Shown: positions 1-9,494, counted from the stretch's first letter. The stretch is DNA of 64,000 bases from Methanobacteriota archaeon (GCA_023399215.1 JAEWQJ010000027.1:1-64000); one strand, 5' to 3'. Notes: a model not told the origin generated them from the letters alone. Translations and numbers: made by a program.

Positions 1-1
1 C

Positions 2-505
2 CTTGTGACAAATAAGGAAGTAGGTCTCTGGTATGAAAATAAGACTCAGACGCAGACCATAAACATCGAAGTCAAGAAGGAACCTTACTTTGAAGTTACA
101 AACGTAACAGGTGACCTTTACCCTGATAAAGGTGGGATGCTTTACGTTACCTATAAAAACACAGGAGAAGAAGCTGCAAAAGATTCAACCGTTAGAATTA
201 GTGCATCTGATCCATTCAGTACCACTGATGACCAGGCTTACCTTGGAACTCTAAAACCCGGAGACAGTGAAGTTGCTGTCTTTGATATGGATGTAGATGA
301 AACTGCAACTGCAAAGCCATACTCTATAAGCAGCGAGATTTTCTATGAAGACACTGATGGACATGACCAGACCTCAGATACTATAAATGTCAATACCGAA
401 GTTCAGGAGGCAAAACAGTCTCTTCCGGGATTTGAGCTTGGGACAGGCGTTACAATGGTTCTAGCTGTCTGTTTTATCATGTTCAGAAGAAAAAAACAGG
501 ATTGA
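2..505 (+). CDS. PGF-CTERM surface protein, C-terminal part (5' end outside window)
   Basis: The reading frame is open from the window edge, so the first GTG at 5 is probably not the true start. What is visible is a beta-rich extracellular region of about 130 residues resembling the CARDB/COG1361 modules of methanosarcinal surface proteins. It is followed by SLPGFELG, a hydrophobic segment (about residues 145-160) and a basic end RRKKQD. That tripartite PGF-hydrophobic-basic tail is the PGF-CTERM sorting signal known to be processed by archaeosortase A in related Euryarchaeota, so the protein is inferred to be lipid-anchored at the cell surface. A strong hairpin follows the stop. The ligand or function of the missing N-terminal part cannot be judged. 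Confidence 0.75.
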   Translation, partial: LVTNKEVGLWYENKTQTQTINIEVKKEPYFEVTNVTGDLYPDKGGMLYVTYKNTGEEAAKDSTVRISASDPFSTTDDQAYLGTLKPGDSEVAVFDMDVDETATAKPYSISSEIFYEDTDGHDQTSDTINVNTEVQEAKQSLPGFELGTGVTMVLAVCFIMFRRKKQD

Positions 506-537
506 AGCAAAAAGGTAATGAAATATAAAGTATGCAC

Positions 538-572
538 GTAGCCTTTTTAAAGGCTACAGTCCTTTATTTTTT
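538..572 (+). terminator. Hairpin terminator after the surface-protein gene
   Basis: GTAGCCTTT and AAAGGCTAC form a perfect 9-bp stem with a TT loop (538-557), followed by a T-rich stretch (563-572). It lies 32 bases after the stop at 505. Confidence 0.6.
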
Positions 573-758
573 GAAATATACTCGCGCGTTTTTTCGTGCA
601 GTTTTATAACTTTTGAACTTTTACCTTAATTGTAAAGCAATAATTATAATTTAAGGCTCGAACCTATTGAGTATAAATGAATTAGTCTATTGCATAACTA
701 AATTAGTTTGATTCTGTCACATCGGTACTTTTTATGTGAAGCAGATGGGGGATAAAAT

Positions 759-1211
759 ATGGAGAGAGAACTTTTTCGAAATATAGTTATTGCAACAGAT
801 GGATCTAAGAATTCCCAGAGGGCCATTTCTCACGGTATTGAGTTTGCAAAACTTAGCGGAGCCATTGTCCATGCTCTTTACGTAGTAAATACGCCCTCTA
901 CAATTTCTGAAAATTGGACTGCTGGTAAAGAAATGATCTATAAAATTATGAAAAATGATGGGCAGAAAGCAGTATCTAAAATTATGAAGATTGGAGAGGC
1001 CTCAGGTGTAGAGGTAAGAGGGATCCTTTTAGAAGGGTATCCGAGTAGTGAAATTATTGATTTTGCAGAAAATAACAATATTGATTTGATAGTGATGGGC
1101 ACCCTTGGAGCAACCGGACTTGAAAGGTTTCTAATAGGAAGTGTTGCAGAAAAAGTAGTAAGAGACTCGAAAGTCCCGGTTCTGGTCGTCCGGAGTAAAA
1201 AGCAAAGCTGA
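759..1211 (+). CDS. Universal stress protein, UspA family
   Basis: A 150-residue single-domain Usp protein of normal length. The N-terminal strand has the family pattern NIVIATDGS (residues 8-16). The C-terminal half carries the ATP-binding motif G-x2-G-x9-G-S (G114, G117, G127, S128), ending in the usual VPVLVVR strand. The intact motif places it with ATP-binding Usp proteins rather than the non-binding UspA type. The start ATG follows GATGGGGGATAAAAT, a purine-rich ribosome-binding site. It is a monocistronic cytosolic protein; the stress it answers to cannot be read from the sequence. Confidence 0.9.
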   Translation: MERELFRNIVIATDGSKNSQRAISHGIEFAKLSGAIVHALYVVNTPSTISENWTAGKEMIYKIMKNDGQKAVSKIMKIGEASGVEVRGILLEGYPSSEIIDFAENNNIDLIVMGTLGATGLERFLIGSVAEKVVRDSKVPVLVVRSKKQS

Positions 1212-1458
1212 ACTTTCTGTTGACTGGAAGCCTTTGAGAAAATAAATAAATCAGAATTCAGGACTGAGAGGTGTAAACTGAATCTCAAAAAGATATTCTT
1301 TGCACCGGCACAAATCTTTGAGAAAATGAAGAATTACGAAAATCCAAAAATATACCATAAAATTATAAATTGCAACAAGTATAGAGAAATGATAAAAAAT
1401 ACAAATTCCATCTATGTATTGGAAAATGTATGCTTCTGTCAAATTGGGTTCTAATTTT

Positions 1459-2073
1459 TCAGTCGGAGCGATCTGTCTCCCTTGAATCGATTTTTGTAGG
1501 TTCTTTTTCACCGACAGGTTCCTTTTCACCGGCAATTTTTGCAACCATTACCTCGGTCGATTTGATGACCGCGTAAACTCTATCTCCGGGTTTGATATCA
1601 AGTTTTTCTACAGCTTCTTCAGTGACTACTGAGGTTATAACTGAAGGTTCCATTTCAATCGTAATTTTAGATACAAGCCCGTTTTTCTTCACTTCAAGCA
1701 CTTTACCAGGTAGCTGGTTTCTGGCTGATAACTTGAAGCTTACGTTTTCCCAGGCTGTTTCATCTCCTATGGTTTCACAAATAAGCTGCTTACTGGCCTC
1801 GTACTCAGCCAATAACTTTCTTCCAAGGTCAGTCAGGAAGGTACCCTGATTTTTTCCCCCTCGCACTGTGACGACTGCGGGTTCGCCAAGGGCTTCATTC
1901 ATTTTTTTAAGTACTATCCAGGCTTGTTTATATGATATCTCAAGCTTCTTACAGGCTTTCCGAAGTGAGTGCTCTTCTTCTATTGTCTTCAGTAACGTAG
2001 CTCTTCCAGCACCCATGACGGTCTTTCCGTCTTCCGTAAACCAGACCTTTGTTCTTGCTTTCACAAATTTCAC
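1459..2073 (-). CDS. modE: ModE-type molybdate-responsive regulator
   Basis: 204 residues. Residues 1-100 are the winged-helix domain of ModE (LysR-like HTH: GAGRATLLKTIEE, then SLRKACKKLEISYKQAW, and VRGGKNQGTFLT in the wing). Residues about 113-182 form one TOBE/Mop domain (SARNQLPGKVLEVKKN to KPGDRVYAVIKSTEVMVAK), which in the family binds molybdate or tungstate. Bacterial ModE has two Mop repeats; here there is one. The GTG start overlaps by GTGA the stop of a decayed transporter-ATPase gene upstream, implying that it was once the last gene of a molybdate/tungstate uptake operon. The charged tail (about 183-204, repeated KEP) is not part of the domain. Targets are probably Mo/W enzymes or transporters elsewhere in the genome. 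Confidence 0.85.
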   Translation of the reverse strand: MKFVKARTKVWFTEDGKTVMGAGRATLLKTIEEEHSLRKACKKLEISYKQAWIVLKKMNEALGEPAVVTVRGGKNQGTFLTDLGRKLLAEYEASKQLICETIGDETAWENVSFKLSARNQLPGKVLEVKKNGLVSKITIEMEPSVITSVVTEEAVEKLDIKPGDRVYAVIKSTEVMVAKIAGEKEPVGEKEPTKIDSRETDRSD

Positions 2074-2510
2074 CTTTTACACCGGAGCACATGGACAGAA
2101 CTCGCCCTGAACTGGACATACACCGGAACTCCAGGAAGGATACCCATTTCCTCTGCTGATTTCAGGTTATGAGGGCATTACGAAGAACGCTGTAATCAAC
2201 TTTCACCCAAACAAGAGCTTCCAGACCAGCTTTTAGTAACCTTGCCCTGTAGAGAGTTTCTGAGTCAGGGTTGTGCGGAAGTCTTACTTAAATCTATGTT
2301 TTTCAGGCATCAGAAAGGCATGTACCTGGTTTTCTATCTTAATATTCCCTGAAGCATGAATAACTATTTCCCTACTTTAATCTTTGGAAGTCCGCTGTCC
2401 ACAGAAATGGCCTTGCCATTTAGTATATTCTCAAACCCTACAAAGCTAGCTATCCAACTGTCAACCGGTTTTTCGAAAATTTCGGCTCTTCTTTATTTTG
2501 TGCGGCTATT
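2070..2510 (-). pseudogene. Decayed C-terminal half of a ModC/WtpC-like ABC ATPase
   Basis: No single frame is open, but reading the minus strand with frame changes gives a consistent order. First EIFEKPVDSWIASFVGFENI (about 2490-2430), typical of the end of the nucleotide-binding domain in ModC/WtpC/PotA ATPases. Then a first TOBE half including IENQVHAFLMPEKH, then LLKAGLEALVWVKVDY, and after another frameshift SAEEMGILPGVPVYVQF, ending RASSVHVL just before the TGA at 2070. At least three frameshifts or stops are needed. Walker A, signature and Walker B regions are absent upstream, so the 5' part is deleted. The stop overlaps the modE GTG start. Confidence 0.7.
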
Positions 2511-2615
2511 CTCATAATGTTCTCATAAAAACCAATGCAGTCTTGAATTGAGAATCATCTTATTCCATAGGGAACGGCAAAGAAAAAGGATACAGAGTCA
2601 GTCATAATTTACACA

Positions 2616-2730
2616 GGACTTACGCAGTTGAACTGAAAAATCAATAGCATTAAACCTTCAACTGTCTAAAACGTGACTTTAATCCATAATCTTTACAGTA
2701 ATTGATTCTGTTCCTCAAGTACGTAAGTCC
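2616..2730. mobile_element. MITE-like element with imperfect 31-bp terminal inverted repeats
   Basis: The left end begins GGACTTACGCAGTTGA and the right end reads, on the other strand, GGACTTACGTACTTGA. Over the first 31 positions about 22 are identical. The interior (about 50 bases) encodes nothing. No clear target-site duplication was seen. It could be a non-autonomous insertion or an internally deleted IS, sitting upstream of the broken transporter gene. Confidence 0.4.
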
Positions 2731-3094
2731 GATTACAGAACTTTCGGCACACTGCTAAATACTAAAAATAAACACATAAAAATAAAAGTTAAATAAATAC
2801 AAACAAGAAAACTACAAACAAGAAAACTACAAACAAAAAAATACAAACAAAAAAATACTAATTAAAATAATAAATATTATTTCAATTCAAGTTAACTTGT
2901 GCAGGTGAAAAAACAGAGTTAACAAGACAGTGAAGAGTTAAATAAATATTGTGATGATAGTAAAAGTTTATTTATCTACATGTCAATACGATGTCAAAAT
3001 AAGATCTGATGTCTCAAAAGTTGAATAATGTCCTGAAAATTTTGATAAAACGAGTAGCTCACACACCTTAATTAATATTTCTGAAGGTTTCTTT
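2731..3094. repeat. AT-rich spacer with short tandem repeats (2801-2858)
   Basis: The spacer before the symporter gene holds AAACAAGAAAACTAC twice and then AAACAAAAAAATAC twice, head to tail (2801-2858). The rest is AT-rich with no gene, and probably contains the symporter promoter, which I cannot place precisely. Confidence 0.6.
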
Positions 3095-5014
3095 ATGGAT
3101 GGATATAGTATTTTTCTTATAATGCTCTCAGTCTATATAGCCGGACTTGTGGCTATTGGCTGGTACTTCAATAATAGACAGAAATCTATTACAGACTTCT
3201 GGCTTGCTGGCCGCAGGATAGGGCCTTCAGCCCTGGGTTTTTCAGCTGCAGCGTCCTGGCTGACAGCCGGAGGAATTCTTGCAGTCATAGGTTATTATAT
3301 GCTTCAGGGAATGGGCTCTATATGGGCTTTTGTAGCTCCAAACATCATTTCTCTCCTTTTCCTTGCTGTGCTTGTGAAAAAAATCAAAAACCTGCCTGCA
3401 ATCACCCAACCTGAACTCCTGGAACAGCGTTATGGCAGTATAGTCCGATTGCCAATTGCCCTGATCATAACTGTCGTAATGATTCTTTTTTCAGTATCCG
3501 ACATTACAGGGCTTTCCCTTGTGCTGCAAACTTTTTATGGTCTTGATCCTCTCTATGCCGCAGCTATTGTTGCAATTGCGGTTTCCCTTTACGTAACTCT
3601 CGGAGGGTTGTATGCAGTTATCTGGACAGATACTATCCAGTTTTCATTCCTTGCTCTCTTCGCAATAGTAATGGCTTTTGCAACAGTAGGAACAGTCGCT
3701 GATGGCAACCTCAACACTTCTGCAATAAGCGTTTCACAGCTTTTCGGAAATGTTTCTGGAGACTGGTGGAACCCCTTCTCAATTGGTCTTCCCATGGTTC
3801 TGATCTTTTCCTTTGCCTTAATTCCGGGCTGGATTACAGAACAGGACCCCTGGCAGAAAGTCTGGGCTGCAAAAGATGAAAAATCTGCCAGTGTAGGAAT
3901 GATGATTGGCGCTCTCATGATCACTGTGGTCTTTGCAGTCTGCGCTGTGATTGCAATAGCTCTCAACAATATATACCCTGAAATAGCAGGGATGGGCTAC
4001 CCCGCAGGAATGGCCGCTGCAGAACCCGCGCTCCTGTCCTTTGTCAGTGAGCGTTTCGCCTCAGCACCGGTAGTAGTAGCCTTCAGTGCAATCGGGCTTG
4101 CAGCAGCTTCCATGTCCTGTACAGACACTTTTTCAACATCAGGAGCTTCCTGTATTTCGAGGGACATTTACCAGAGGTATATAAAGCCAGACGCTACAAT
4201 GAAGGAAATGATGCTGGTAAACAGGGTCAGTGTACTGTTTATCATACTCGCTGCAACAGTAGGTTCATTCATAATTCCCAATATTCTTGATGCCATTCAA
4301 ATCGCAACTTTCATTGCAAGCTCTTCTTACTTCTTCCCACTTATGGGAGGCCTGTACTGGAAAAGAGCTACTAAGGAAGGAGCGTTTGCAGGCATGGTAA
4401 TCGGGTTTATTGTTCAGGTGGCTCTTGTGGCTCTGGACCTTATAAATACACCTCCTCTTGCCACTAATTATCTTGAAAGCATTCACCCCATTCTCATGGG
4501 CCACGGAGTTATTGTGGGAATGTCTCTGAGTGCAATTGCTTTCTTTGGAGTTTCCCTTATAACAAAACCCTCAAGCAAGGTTAACCTTGCACCTTTCTTT
4601 GAAGAGGAAGCAAAAGAACTTTCCCGCTATGAAACGAGAAAAATCAATGAGAAGGATCCAGAATATAGCGCTTTCCTTAAAAATCTTAACGAAAAAGTTA
4701 CCGGAGAACGTGCACACCTCCAGCTCAATCTCCGTACTTCCGGAAATCTTAGCTGGTCAGAGTTAACTGAAAAACTTAAAGCAGTATCTCCTGCGTGGGT
4801 AACTCCTACAGGGATTGATTCAGTCTACAGGTTGACTCATGGAGATATGCTTGCTTGTGTTGCAGTCACAAGAGGTACCGGAGAAAGGGATATCTGGCTT
4901 AAAGCAGAGCCCAGGCTTGAAACCCTGGGAACGCAGAAGAGAGAACTTTTCACGGCCTATGAAGAGTTGAAAAAAGTGTTTAGTCAGAAAAATGTAAAAC
5001 TTGACTACATCTAA
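3095..5014 (+). CDS. Sodium:solute symporter (SSS/PutP family)
   Basis: 639 residues with about 13 hydrophobic segments over residues 1-485. The N-terminal TM is followed by the family signature around FWLAGRRIGPSALGFSAAAS (residues 35-54), where the SSS sodium and substrate sites begin. A second conserved stretch contains IPGWITEQDPWQKVWAAKDE (about 247-266). A roughly 150-residue hydrophilic C-terminal extension (490-639) is predicted to be cytoplasmic and resembles no domain I recognise. Members import proline, pantothenate, acetate or other small solutes with sodium; the substrate here is not determinable. It stands alone, convergent with the next gene. Confidence 0.85.
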   Translation: MDGYSIFLIMLSVYIAGLVAIGWYFNNRQKSITDFWLAGRRIGPSALGFSAAASWLTAGGILAVIGYYMLQGMGSIWAFVAPNIISLLFLAVLVKKIKNLPAITQPELLEQRYGSIVRLPIALIITVVMILFSVSDITGLSLVLQTFYGLDPLYAAAIVAIAVSLYVTLGGLYAVIWTDTIQFSFLALFAIVMAFATVGTVADGNLNTSAISVSQLFGNVSGDWWNPFSIGLPMVLIFSFALIPGWITEQDPWQKVWAAKDEKSASVGMMIGALMITVVFAVCAVIAIALNNIYPEIAGMGYPAGMAAAEPALLSFVSERFASAPVVVAFSAIGLAAASMSCTDTFSTSGASCISRDIYQRYIKPDATMKEMMLVNRVSVLFIILAATVGSFIIPNILDAIQIATFIASSSYFFPLMGGLYWKRATKEGAFAGMVIGFIVQVALVALDLINTPPLATNYLESIHPILMGHGVIVGMSLSAIAFFGVSLITKPSSKVNLAPFFEEEAKELSRYETRKINEKDPEYSAFLKNLNEKVTGERAHLQLNLRTSGNLSWSELTEKLKAVSPAWVTPTGIDSVYRLTHGDMLACVAVTRGTGERDIWLKAEPRLETLGTQKRELFTAYEELKKVFSQKNVKLDYI

Positions 5015-5086
5015 GTTACTCAGAACTTATATGAGCTAAGGTTCCTGATCGGACCTTTGCTTCTTTTTTTCGCAATTTATCCTTTC

Positions 5087-5896
5087 TTATAGCTTGAAAG
5101 CGTTCTCAAGGGTATTTTTTCCAAAAAGAAGGTCTTCAAGAGAGAATACCTCAAAATTATAGACTCCTCTATATCCCGAAAGCAGTTTCAGGACTGAAAA
5201 ATCCGCGCAACCTTCTCCGGGAGCCATATGCTCGTCCCCATCATACTTTTCTGTCCACTGTCCACTATTATCATGCAAGTGGAGATGGATGATATGTTTC
5301 TGCAGGATCCGGACAAACTCCCTGAGTTTTTCAGGATCGCCTCCACAGGTAAGGTTTGCGTGTCCTATATCAAAGGTGGCTTTCAGGTGTTCGGAATTCA
5401 CAGCTTCTATGGTCTGGGCAAGCTCTTCGGCCTCACAGCAAAAGTTCGAGGAATCTGTACCTTCCTTGTTTTCAAGGCCCAGAGTCACTCCGTAATCTTC
5501 AGCCAGGGATGCAAGCTTGTTGAGGTTTTTAACCATAGATAAATAAGATTTTTCCCGGTCAGGTCCAATCCTACCCGGATGTAATACCACAACAGGGGCT
5601 CCTACCCGGCTTGCAAGCGAGATTGATTCTTCCATAAGGACAAATTCCCTCTCGCTCATTTTTGCAGTATCAACCTGGAGAGCTGAAGGATATTTTGAGT
5701 CTCCAGCAGAGTAAGGAGCGTGAACTGTAACTGCAAAATCATATATCGAGATTTCGTCAAGTACCCGGTCAAGCTTTTCAATTTCAAGTGTCGAATCATT
5801 GTATATCCCAAGTTTGGGGATATACAATTCTATGGACTCAACATGGTCCTTTAAATCCCCAGGGTTGCCGGCAAAAGATGAAGCTCCTAAAATCAC
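5087..5896 (-). CDS. TIM-barrel protein of the xylose isomerase-like/AP endonuclease 2 superfamily
   Basis: 269 residues covering one AP_endonuc_2 TIM barrel. Typical metal-site positions are present in order: H in TVHAPYS, H in VVLHPGR, E in LGLENKEG, D and H in FDIGHANL, H in HLHLHDN, and E in YNFEVFS near the end. This pattern fits a divalent-metal sugar isomerase/epimerase or an endonuclease IV-like hydrolase; without strong endonuclease IV signatures I favour a sugar-phosphate isomerase-like role. The start is GTG. It is convergent with the symporter gene, with only a T-rich 70-base spacer between them. Confidence 0.75.
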   Translation of the reverse strand: MILGASSFAGNPGDLKDHVESIELYIPKLGIYNDSTLEIEKLDRVLDEISIYDFAVTVHAPYSAGDSKYPSALQVDTAKMSEREFVLMEESISLASRVGAPVVVLHPGRIGPDREKSYLSMVKNLNKLASLAEDYGVTLGLENKEGTDSSNFCCEAEELAQTIEAVNSEHLKATFDIGHANLTCGGDPEKLREFVRILQKHIIHLHLHDNSGQWTEKYDGDEHMAPGEGCADFSVLKLLSGYRGVYNFEVFSLEDLLFGKNTLENAFKL

Positions 5897-6707
5897 ACAT
5901 TATGCAAGGAAACTAAATATAAAAATCCTTTTCTGATGCCTGCCTGAATTAAATTTGTGAGTTAAAATTATTAGCTAAATTCCAAATACCAAATTTCTAA
6001 AAAAAATTAATTCCTTGATAGGTAAAATTGAAAATATATAGTAAGTTTCTCTTAGATCGCAGCCAAACAGTTTTTATCTTATTTATTTAATAAACCCAGC
6101 CAACATATTTATATATAAATAAATGTTACCCCTGGAACAAACCAATTTTATTTATAATTAGTTTATATAATTAATATATAGTTTTTTGTGAAAAATAGAT
6201 TTTGATTGTATGCACAAACAGTATTAAATATATTTCCATGTATGATACCGAAAACATACTTTATTTTGATCTCAAATAAACGAGGAAGTTAATAAATCAT
6301 ACATATTATAATAATTAATAATATAAAAACCACACCGGGAAAACTTATTAATATAAAATTAAGAATTATATTCTTAAAACTAAATACAAAAATTCATTAG
6401 TTACAATCGGAATCTTTATATTATATTGGGGTGAGTAGAATTTTTTTATTTATATATATATATGACTTTGTTTATTTTTATATGCGCGTTTCATCTTATA
6501 AAATTGATTGTATATTATATAATTAGATAATAATATTTTAAAAGCCTACATATTTCGAAAGGTTTATGAATGATCCTCTCTAATCAAAAAATTAACGCGC
6601 GTCATAATCATATTTCTTTGTAATGATATGGCAGACGATTTTAAAAAAATGTACAGCGTTTTTTAAATCCACCTTATTACATGTAATAATACAAAGGAGG
6701 AAAATGA
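5897..6707 (+). promoter_or_regulatory. Long AT-rich leader and promoter region of the mtr operon
   Basis: About 800 bases with no credible ORF. It includes several TATA-like runs (for example 6448-6462), a short GC-bearing segment (ACGCGCG near 6595) and the palindrome at 6674-6689. Such a long region before a highly expressed operon suggests a long 5' untranslated leader or several promoters. The transcription start is not determinable here. Confidence 0.5.
6674..6689. promoter_or_regulatory. Perfect 16-bp palindrome before the mtrE ribosome-binding site
   Basis: TTATTACATGTAATAA is a perfect palindrome ending five bases before the AAGGAGG ribosome-binding site (694-700) of mtrE. It could be a dimeric-regulator operator or a hairpin that influences translation initiation. 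Confidence 0.45.
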
Positions 6708-7616
6708 ATGGAACCACTCATAAGCATGGGAGTGCTTGCACTTATTGGAGTGGCTGCGACCATTGCAGGTGCCTCGGAAGACCTGGAATCTGATGTCGGT
6801 TCGCAGAGTAACCCTAACTCTCAGGTGCAGTTAGCTCCCCAAATGATGTTTCCCCACAGGATATTTAACAAAGCGATATCTGGAGAACCACCATCAAATG
6901 CATTAATGTGTTCGATTGGTGCAGCCGTTGCAACAGTATTAATAAGTGAGTTTACCATGTCTCCACTCTTTGCACTGGTATTTGGTTCACTTATTGCAGC
7001 ATGCGTGCACGCAACCTTTGCGGTAACTGCTACAATGGGCAGATGTGCCAGTCAGAGTCGGTTCAAGCAGCCGATTTATCTTGATATGATAAGGAGTCAT
7101 ATCCCAGCAATTATGGGATATGCGTTCATAACAACTTTCTGTATTCTAGTGGTATCGTTCTTGATGACCGTTGTACTCGGACACCCATTCCCGCTAACTA
7201 TGCTGGCTTTTATATGGGGTATCACGGTAGGTGCAATCGGGTCGTCAACAGGCGATGTTCACTACGGTGCAGAACGTGAGTTCCAGCAGTTTGAATTCGG
7301 TTCGGGTCTGAACGCTTCAAACTCAGGAAACATTGTAAGATATGCCGAATCTGGGCTCAGGGATGGGTTCGATAACTCCTGGTTCTGTGCCAAGTTCGGA
7401 GGTCCTGTCACAGGGCTTGCTTTTGGTATGACTGTATTCCTTGGAAGCTGGATAACCACTATTTTTGATCCTGCAAAAGGCCTTGGATGGCTCTCTGTAA
7501 TTGCAGGCGTTGTCATTGTCTTTATTTTAATTATCTGGAACTGGAAGATGGAAGTCTATGCCCGCAAATCATATGGACCTTATAAAGAAGATAAGGCAGA
7601 GGAGGCTTCAGCATGA
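6708..7616 (+). CDS. mtrE: Methyl-H4SPT:CoM methyltransferase subunit E
   Basis: 302 residues, the usual length. MtrE is one of the large integral membrane subunits (with MtrC and MtrD) thought to form the sodium-translocating part of the complex that moves the methyl group from tetrahydrosarcinapterin to coenzyme M. The sequence shows about six hydrophobic segments (residues about 3-20, 65-110, 137-180, 222-245, 255-280) and the conserved soluble stretch HYGAEREFQQFEFGSG in the second half. The first gene of the operon, it is preceded by AAGGAGG seven bases before the ATG; a nearer ATG at 704 is out of frame. Its stop overlaps the mtrD start by ATGA. Confidence 0.97.
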   Translation: MEPLISMGVLALIGVAATIAGASEDLESDVGSQSNPNSQVQLAPQMMFPHRIFNKAISGEPPSNALMCSIGAAVATVLISEFTMSPLFALVFGSLIAACVHATFAVTATMGRCASQSRFKQPIYLDMIRSHIPAIMGYAFITTFCILVVSFLMTVVLGHPFPLTMLAFIWGITVGAIGSSTGDVHYGAEREFQQFEFGSGLNASNSGNIVRYAESGLRDGFDNSWFCAKFGGPVTGLAFGMTVFLGSWITTIFDPAKGLGWLSVIAGVVIVFILIIWNWKMEVYARKSYGPYKEDKAEEASA

Positions 7617-8365
7617 TTGACGCTCTTTTAGGAAATATCATCTGGATGGCTCTTATCACAATCGGCGGCGTTTTGATTTCCTGGAGTGTCCACTTCGTGC
7701 CTGTGGGCGGTGCACCTGCAGCTATGGCTCAGGCAACTGGTATCGGTACCGGTACAGTGCAGCTGGCAGCAGGCGCAGGTCTGACAGGACTTGTTAGTGC
7801 AGGCTTCATGATGAACGTAACAGATAACCTCCCGCTGATTCTCGCCTCAGGCGCAGTGGGTGCAATGATCATGATCTCTGTGACCATGATTGTCGGTAGC
7901 TTGGTCTACGTCTATGGTGTGGGTGTTGTGCCTTCTTCCGCAAAAGTAAAGGTTGACCCTATTACAAAGTACAGGCAGGACCTTTATGTATCCCAGGGTA
8001 CTGAAGGGCATGGACTTCCTACAGTAAGTTTTGTGAGTGGAATTATAGGCGGTGGCCTTGGTGGACTAGGAGGTTCCCTTGTTTACTATTCACTCATAGA
8101 AGTGGGTATGAACGCAGGCCTGGAAGCGGTTGGAGTTACCAACTCGGTCACAGGACATGAGCTTGTAGCAGTTGCAGCAATATTTGCAATAGGTATTTTC
8201 TTTGTGAACGCTGTAATTCCTTCCTATAACATAGGAGGTACAATTGAAGGGTTCCACGATCCGAAATTCAAAAAATGGCCAAAGGCGGTAGTTTCTTCCC
8301 TCGTAGCAACAATACTGTGTGCTATCGTGGCGGTAGTTGCAATCGCACAGCTCGGAGGTATTTAA
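7613..8365 (+). CDS. mtrD: Methyl-H4SPT:CoM methyltransferase subunit D
   Basis: 250 residues, an integral membrane subunit with about six hydrophobic segments and glycine-rich loops such as GIIGGGLGGLGG. It partners MtrC and MtrE in the membrane core that couples methyl transfer to sodium export. The start ATG overlaps the mtrE stop (ATGA), and mtrC begins one base after this stop, both indicating translational coupling within the eight-gene operon. Nothing is unusual in length or composition. Confidence 0.96.
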   Translation: MIDALLGNIIWMALITIGGVLISWSVHFVPVGGAPAAMAQATGIGTGTVQLAAGAGLTGLVSAGFMMNVTDNLPLILASGAVGAMIMISVTMIVGSLVYVYGVGVVPSSAKVKVDPITKYRQDLYVSQGTEGHGLPTVSFVSGIIGGGLGGLGGSLVYYSLIEVGMNAGLEAVGVTNSVTGHELVAVAAIFAIGIFFVNAVIPSYNIGGTIEGFHDPKFKKWPKAVVSSLVATILCAIVAVVAIAQLGGI

Positions 8366-8366
8366 T

Positions 8367-9170
8367 ATGTCTGCAGGTGGAGCAGGAGGAGAAGCCAAAG
8401 GCGGATATCCTGCACAAACAATAATGGCTTTAGGTATAGTCGGCGGACTCGTCGGAATCTACCTTGGTAACTTCATGCCTCCAGCATATTCCTTCTTTGG
8501 AGGTCTTGGAGCAATCTGTGCAACCATCTGGGGTGCTGATGCGGTTCGCCGTGTTGCAAGCTATGGACTTGGTACAGGTGTCCCATCAATCGGTATGCTT
8601 GCTCTTGGTATGGGTATTTTAGCAGCTCTCTTCGGGCTTTCAGTAGGAGGCCCTGCAGGACCTATAGTAGCTATCGTTGTAGCAGCAATTATAGGTGGCG
8701 TTATTGGTGCCCTTGCAAACAAAGTAATCGGAATGGGCATCCCCATAATGGAAAAGGCAATGGTAGAAATTTCATGTGCAGGCACCCTTGTAATTCTCGG
8801 GCTGAGTGTTGTCATTGCCGGATCCTTCGATTATGCTGCAGTTGTCCAAAACGTTGTTGCAAACGGATACATTGCACTGATCTTTATAATAGGTGGTATG
8901 GGAATCCTTCACCCCTTCAACGCTAGCCTGGGACCTGATGAGACTCAGGACAGAACCCTTATGCTTGCTGTTGAAAAGGGAGCAATTGCATTAATAATTG
9001 CAGGCTTTGCCTCTTCACTTCATGAAGGATTAATGGCTGCTGGCTTAAACATGCTTATAGGAATTATCATCTGGTATGTCGCTTTCAGTAAGCACTATGC
9101 ACTTATCAAGAGAGATGCATATGCCGTGGTTGGAAGCGGTATGCTGCCAAGTTCGGAGGAACTACAATGA
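8367..9170 (+). CDS. mtrC: Methyl-H4SPT:CoM methyltransferase subunit C
   Basis: 267 residues starting [14 protein letters not shown] chose the ATG at 8367 because it has GGAGGT at 8355-8360 and leaves a one-base gap to mtrD; the upstream TTG in the same frame would run back into mtrD. Seven or so hydrophobic segments make up nearly the whole chain. With MtrD and MtrE it forms the membrane sodium-translocating part of the complex. It overlaps mtrB by ATGA. Confidence 0.95.
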   Translation: MSAGGAGGEAKGGYPAQTIMALGIVGGLVGIYLGNFMPPAYSFFGGLGAICATIWGADAVRRVASYGLGTGVPSIGMLALGMGILAALFGLSVGGPAGPIVAIVVAAIIGGVIGALANKVIGMGIPIMEKAMVEISCAGTLVILGLSVVIAGSFDYAAVVQNVVANGYIALIFIIGGMGILHPFNASLGPDETQDRTLMLAVEKGAIALIIAGFASSLHEGLMAAGLNMLIGIIIWYVAFSKHYALIKRDAYAVVGSGMLPSSEELQ

Positions 9171-9493
9171 GCATGGTTAGAATAGCTCCCGAGTTAAATT
9201 TAGTTATGGACCCGGAAACTGGAACCATAACACAAGAACGGAAAGACTCGATTCAGTATTCCATGGAGCCCGTATTTGAGAGAGTGGACAAACTGGATGC
9301 AATTGCAGATGATCTGGTGAATTCCCTTTCGCCCAGTAAGCCGCTTCTTAACTCCTTGCCAGGCCGTGAGAACACCTCCTATATGGCAGGATTTTATGGG
9401 AACACTTTCTACGGAGTCGTTGTAGGGCTTGCTTTCAGCGGGCTGCTGGCCCTTGTCGTATATATAGCAAGTTTGATGAAAGGGGTGGTGTAA
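9167..9493 (+). CDS. mtrB: Methyl-H4SPT:CoM methyltransferase subunit B
   Basis: 108 residues: a hydrophilic N-terminal region of about 80 residues facing the cytoplasm, then a single membrane anchor near the C-terminus (about 82-103, [19 protein letters not shown]). This is the standard MtrB layout. It overlaps mtrC by ATGA, and its stop is one base before the mtrA start. Confidence 0.95.
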   Translation: MSMVRIAPELNLVMDPETGTITQERKDSIQYSMEPVFERVDKLDAIADDLVNSLSPSKPLLNSLPGRENTSYMAGFYGNTFYGVVVGLAFSGLLALVVYIASLMKGVV

Positions 9494-9494
9494 A

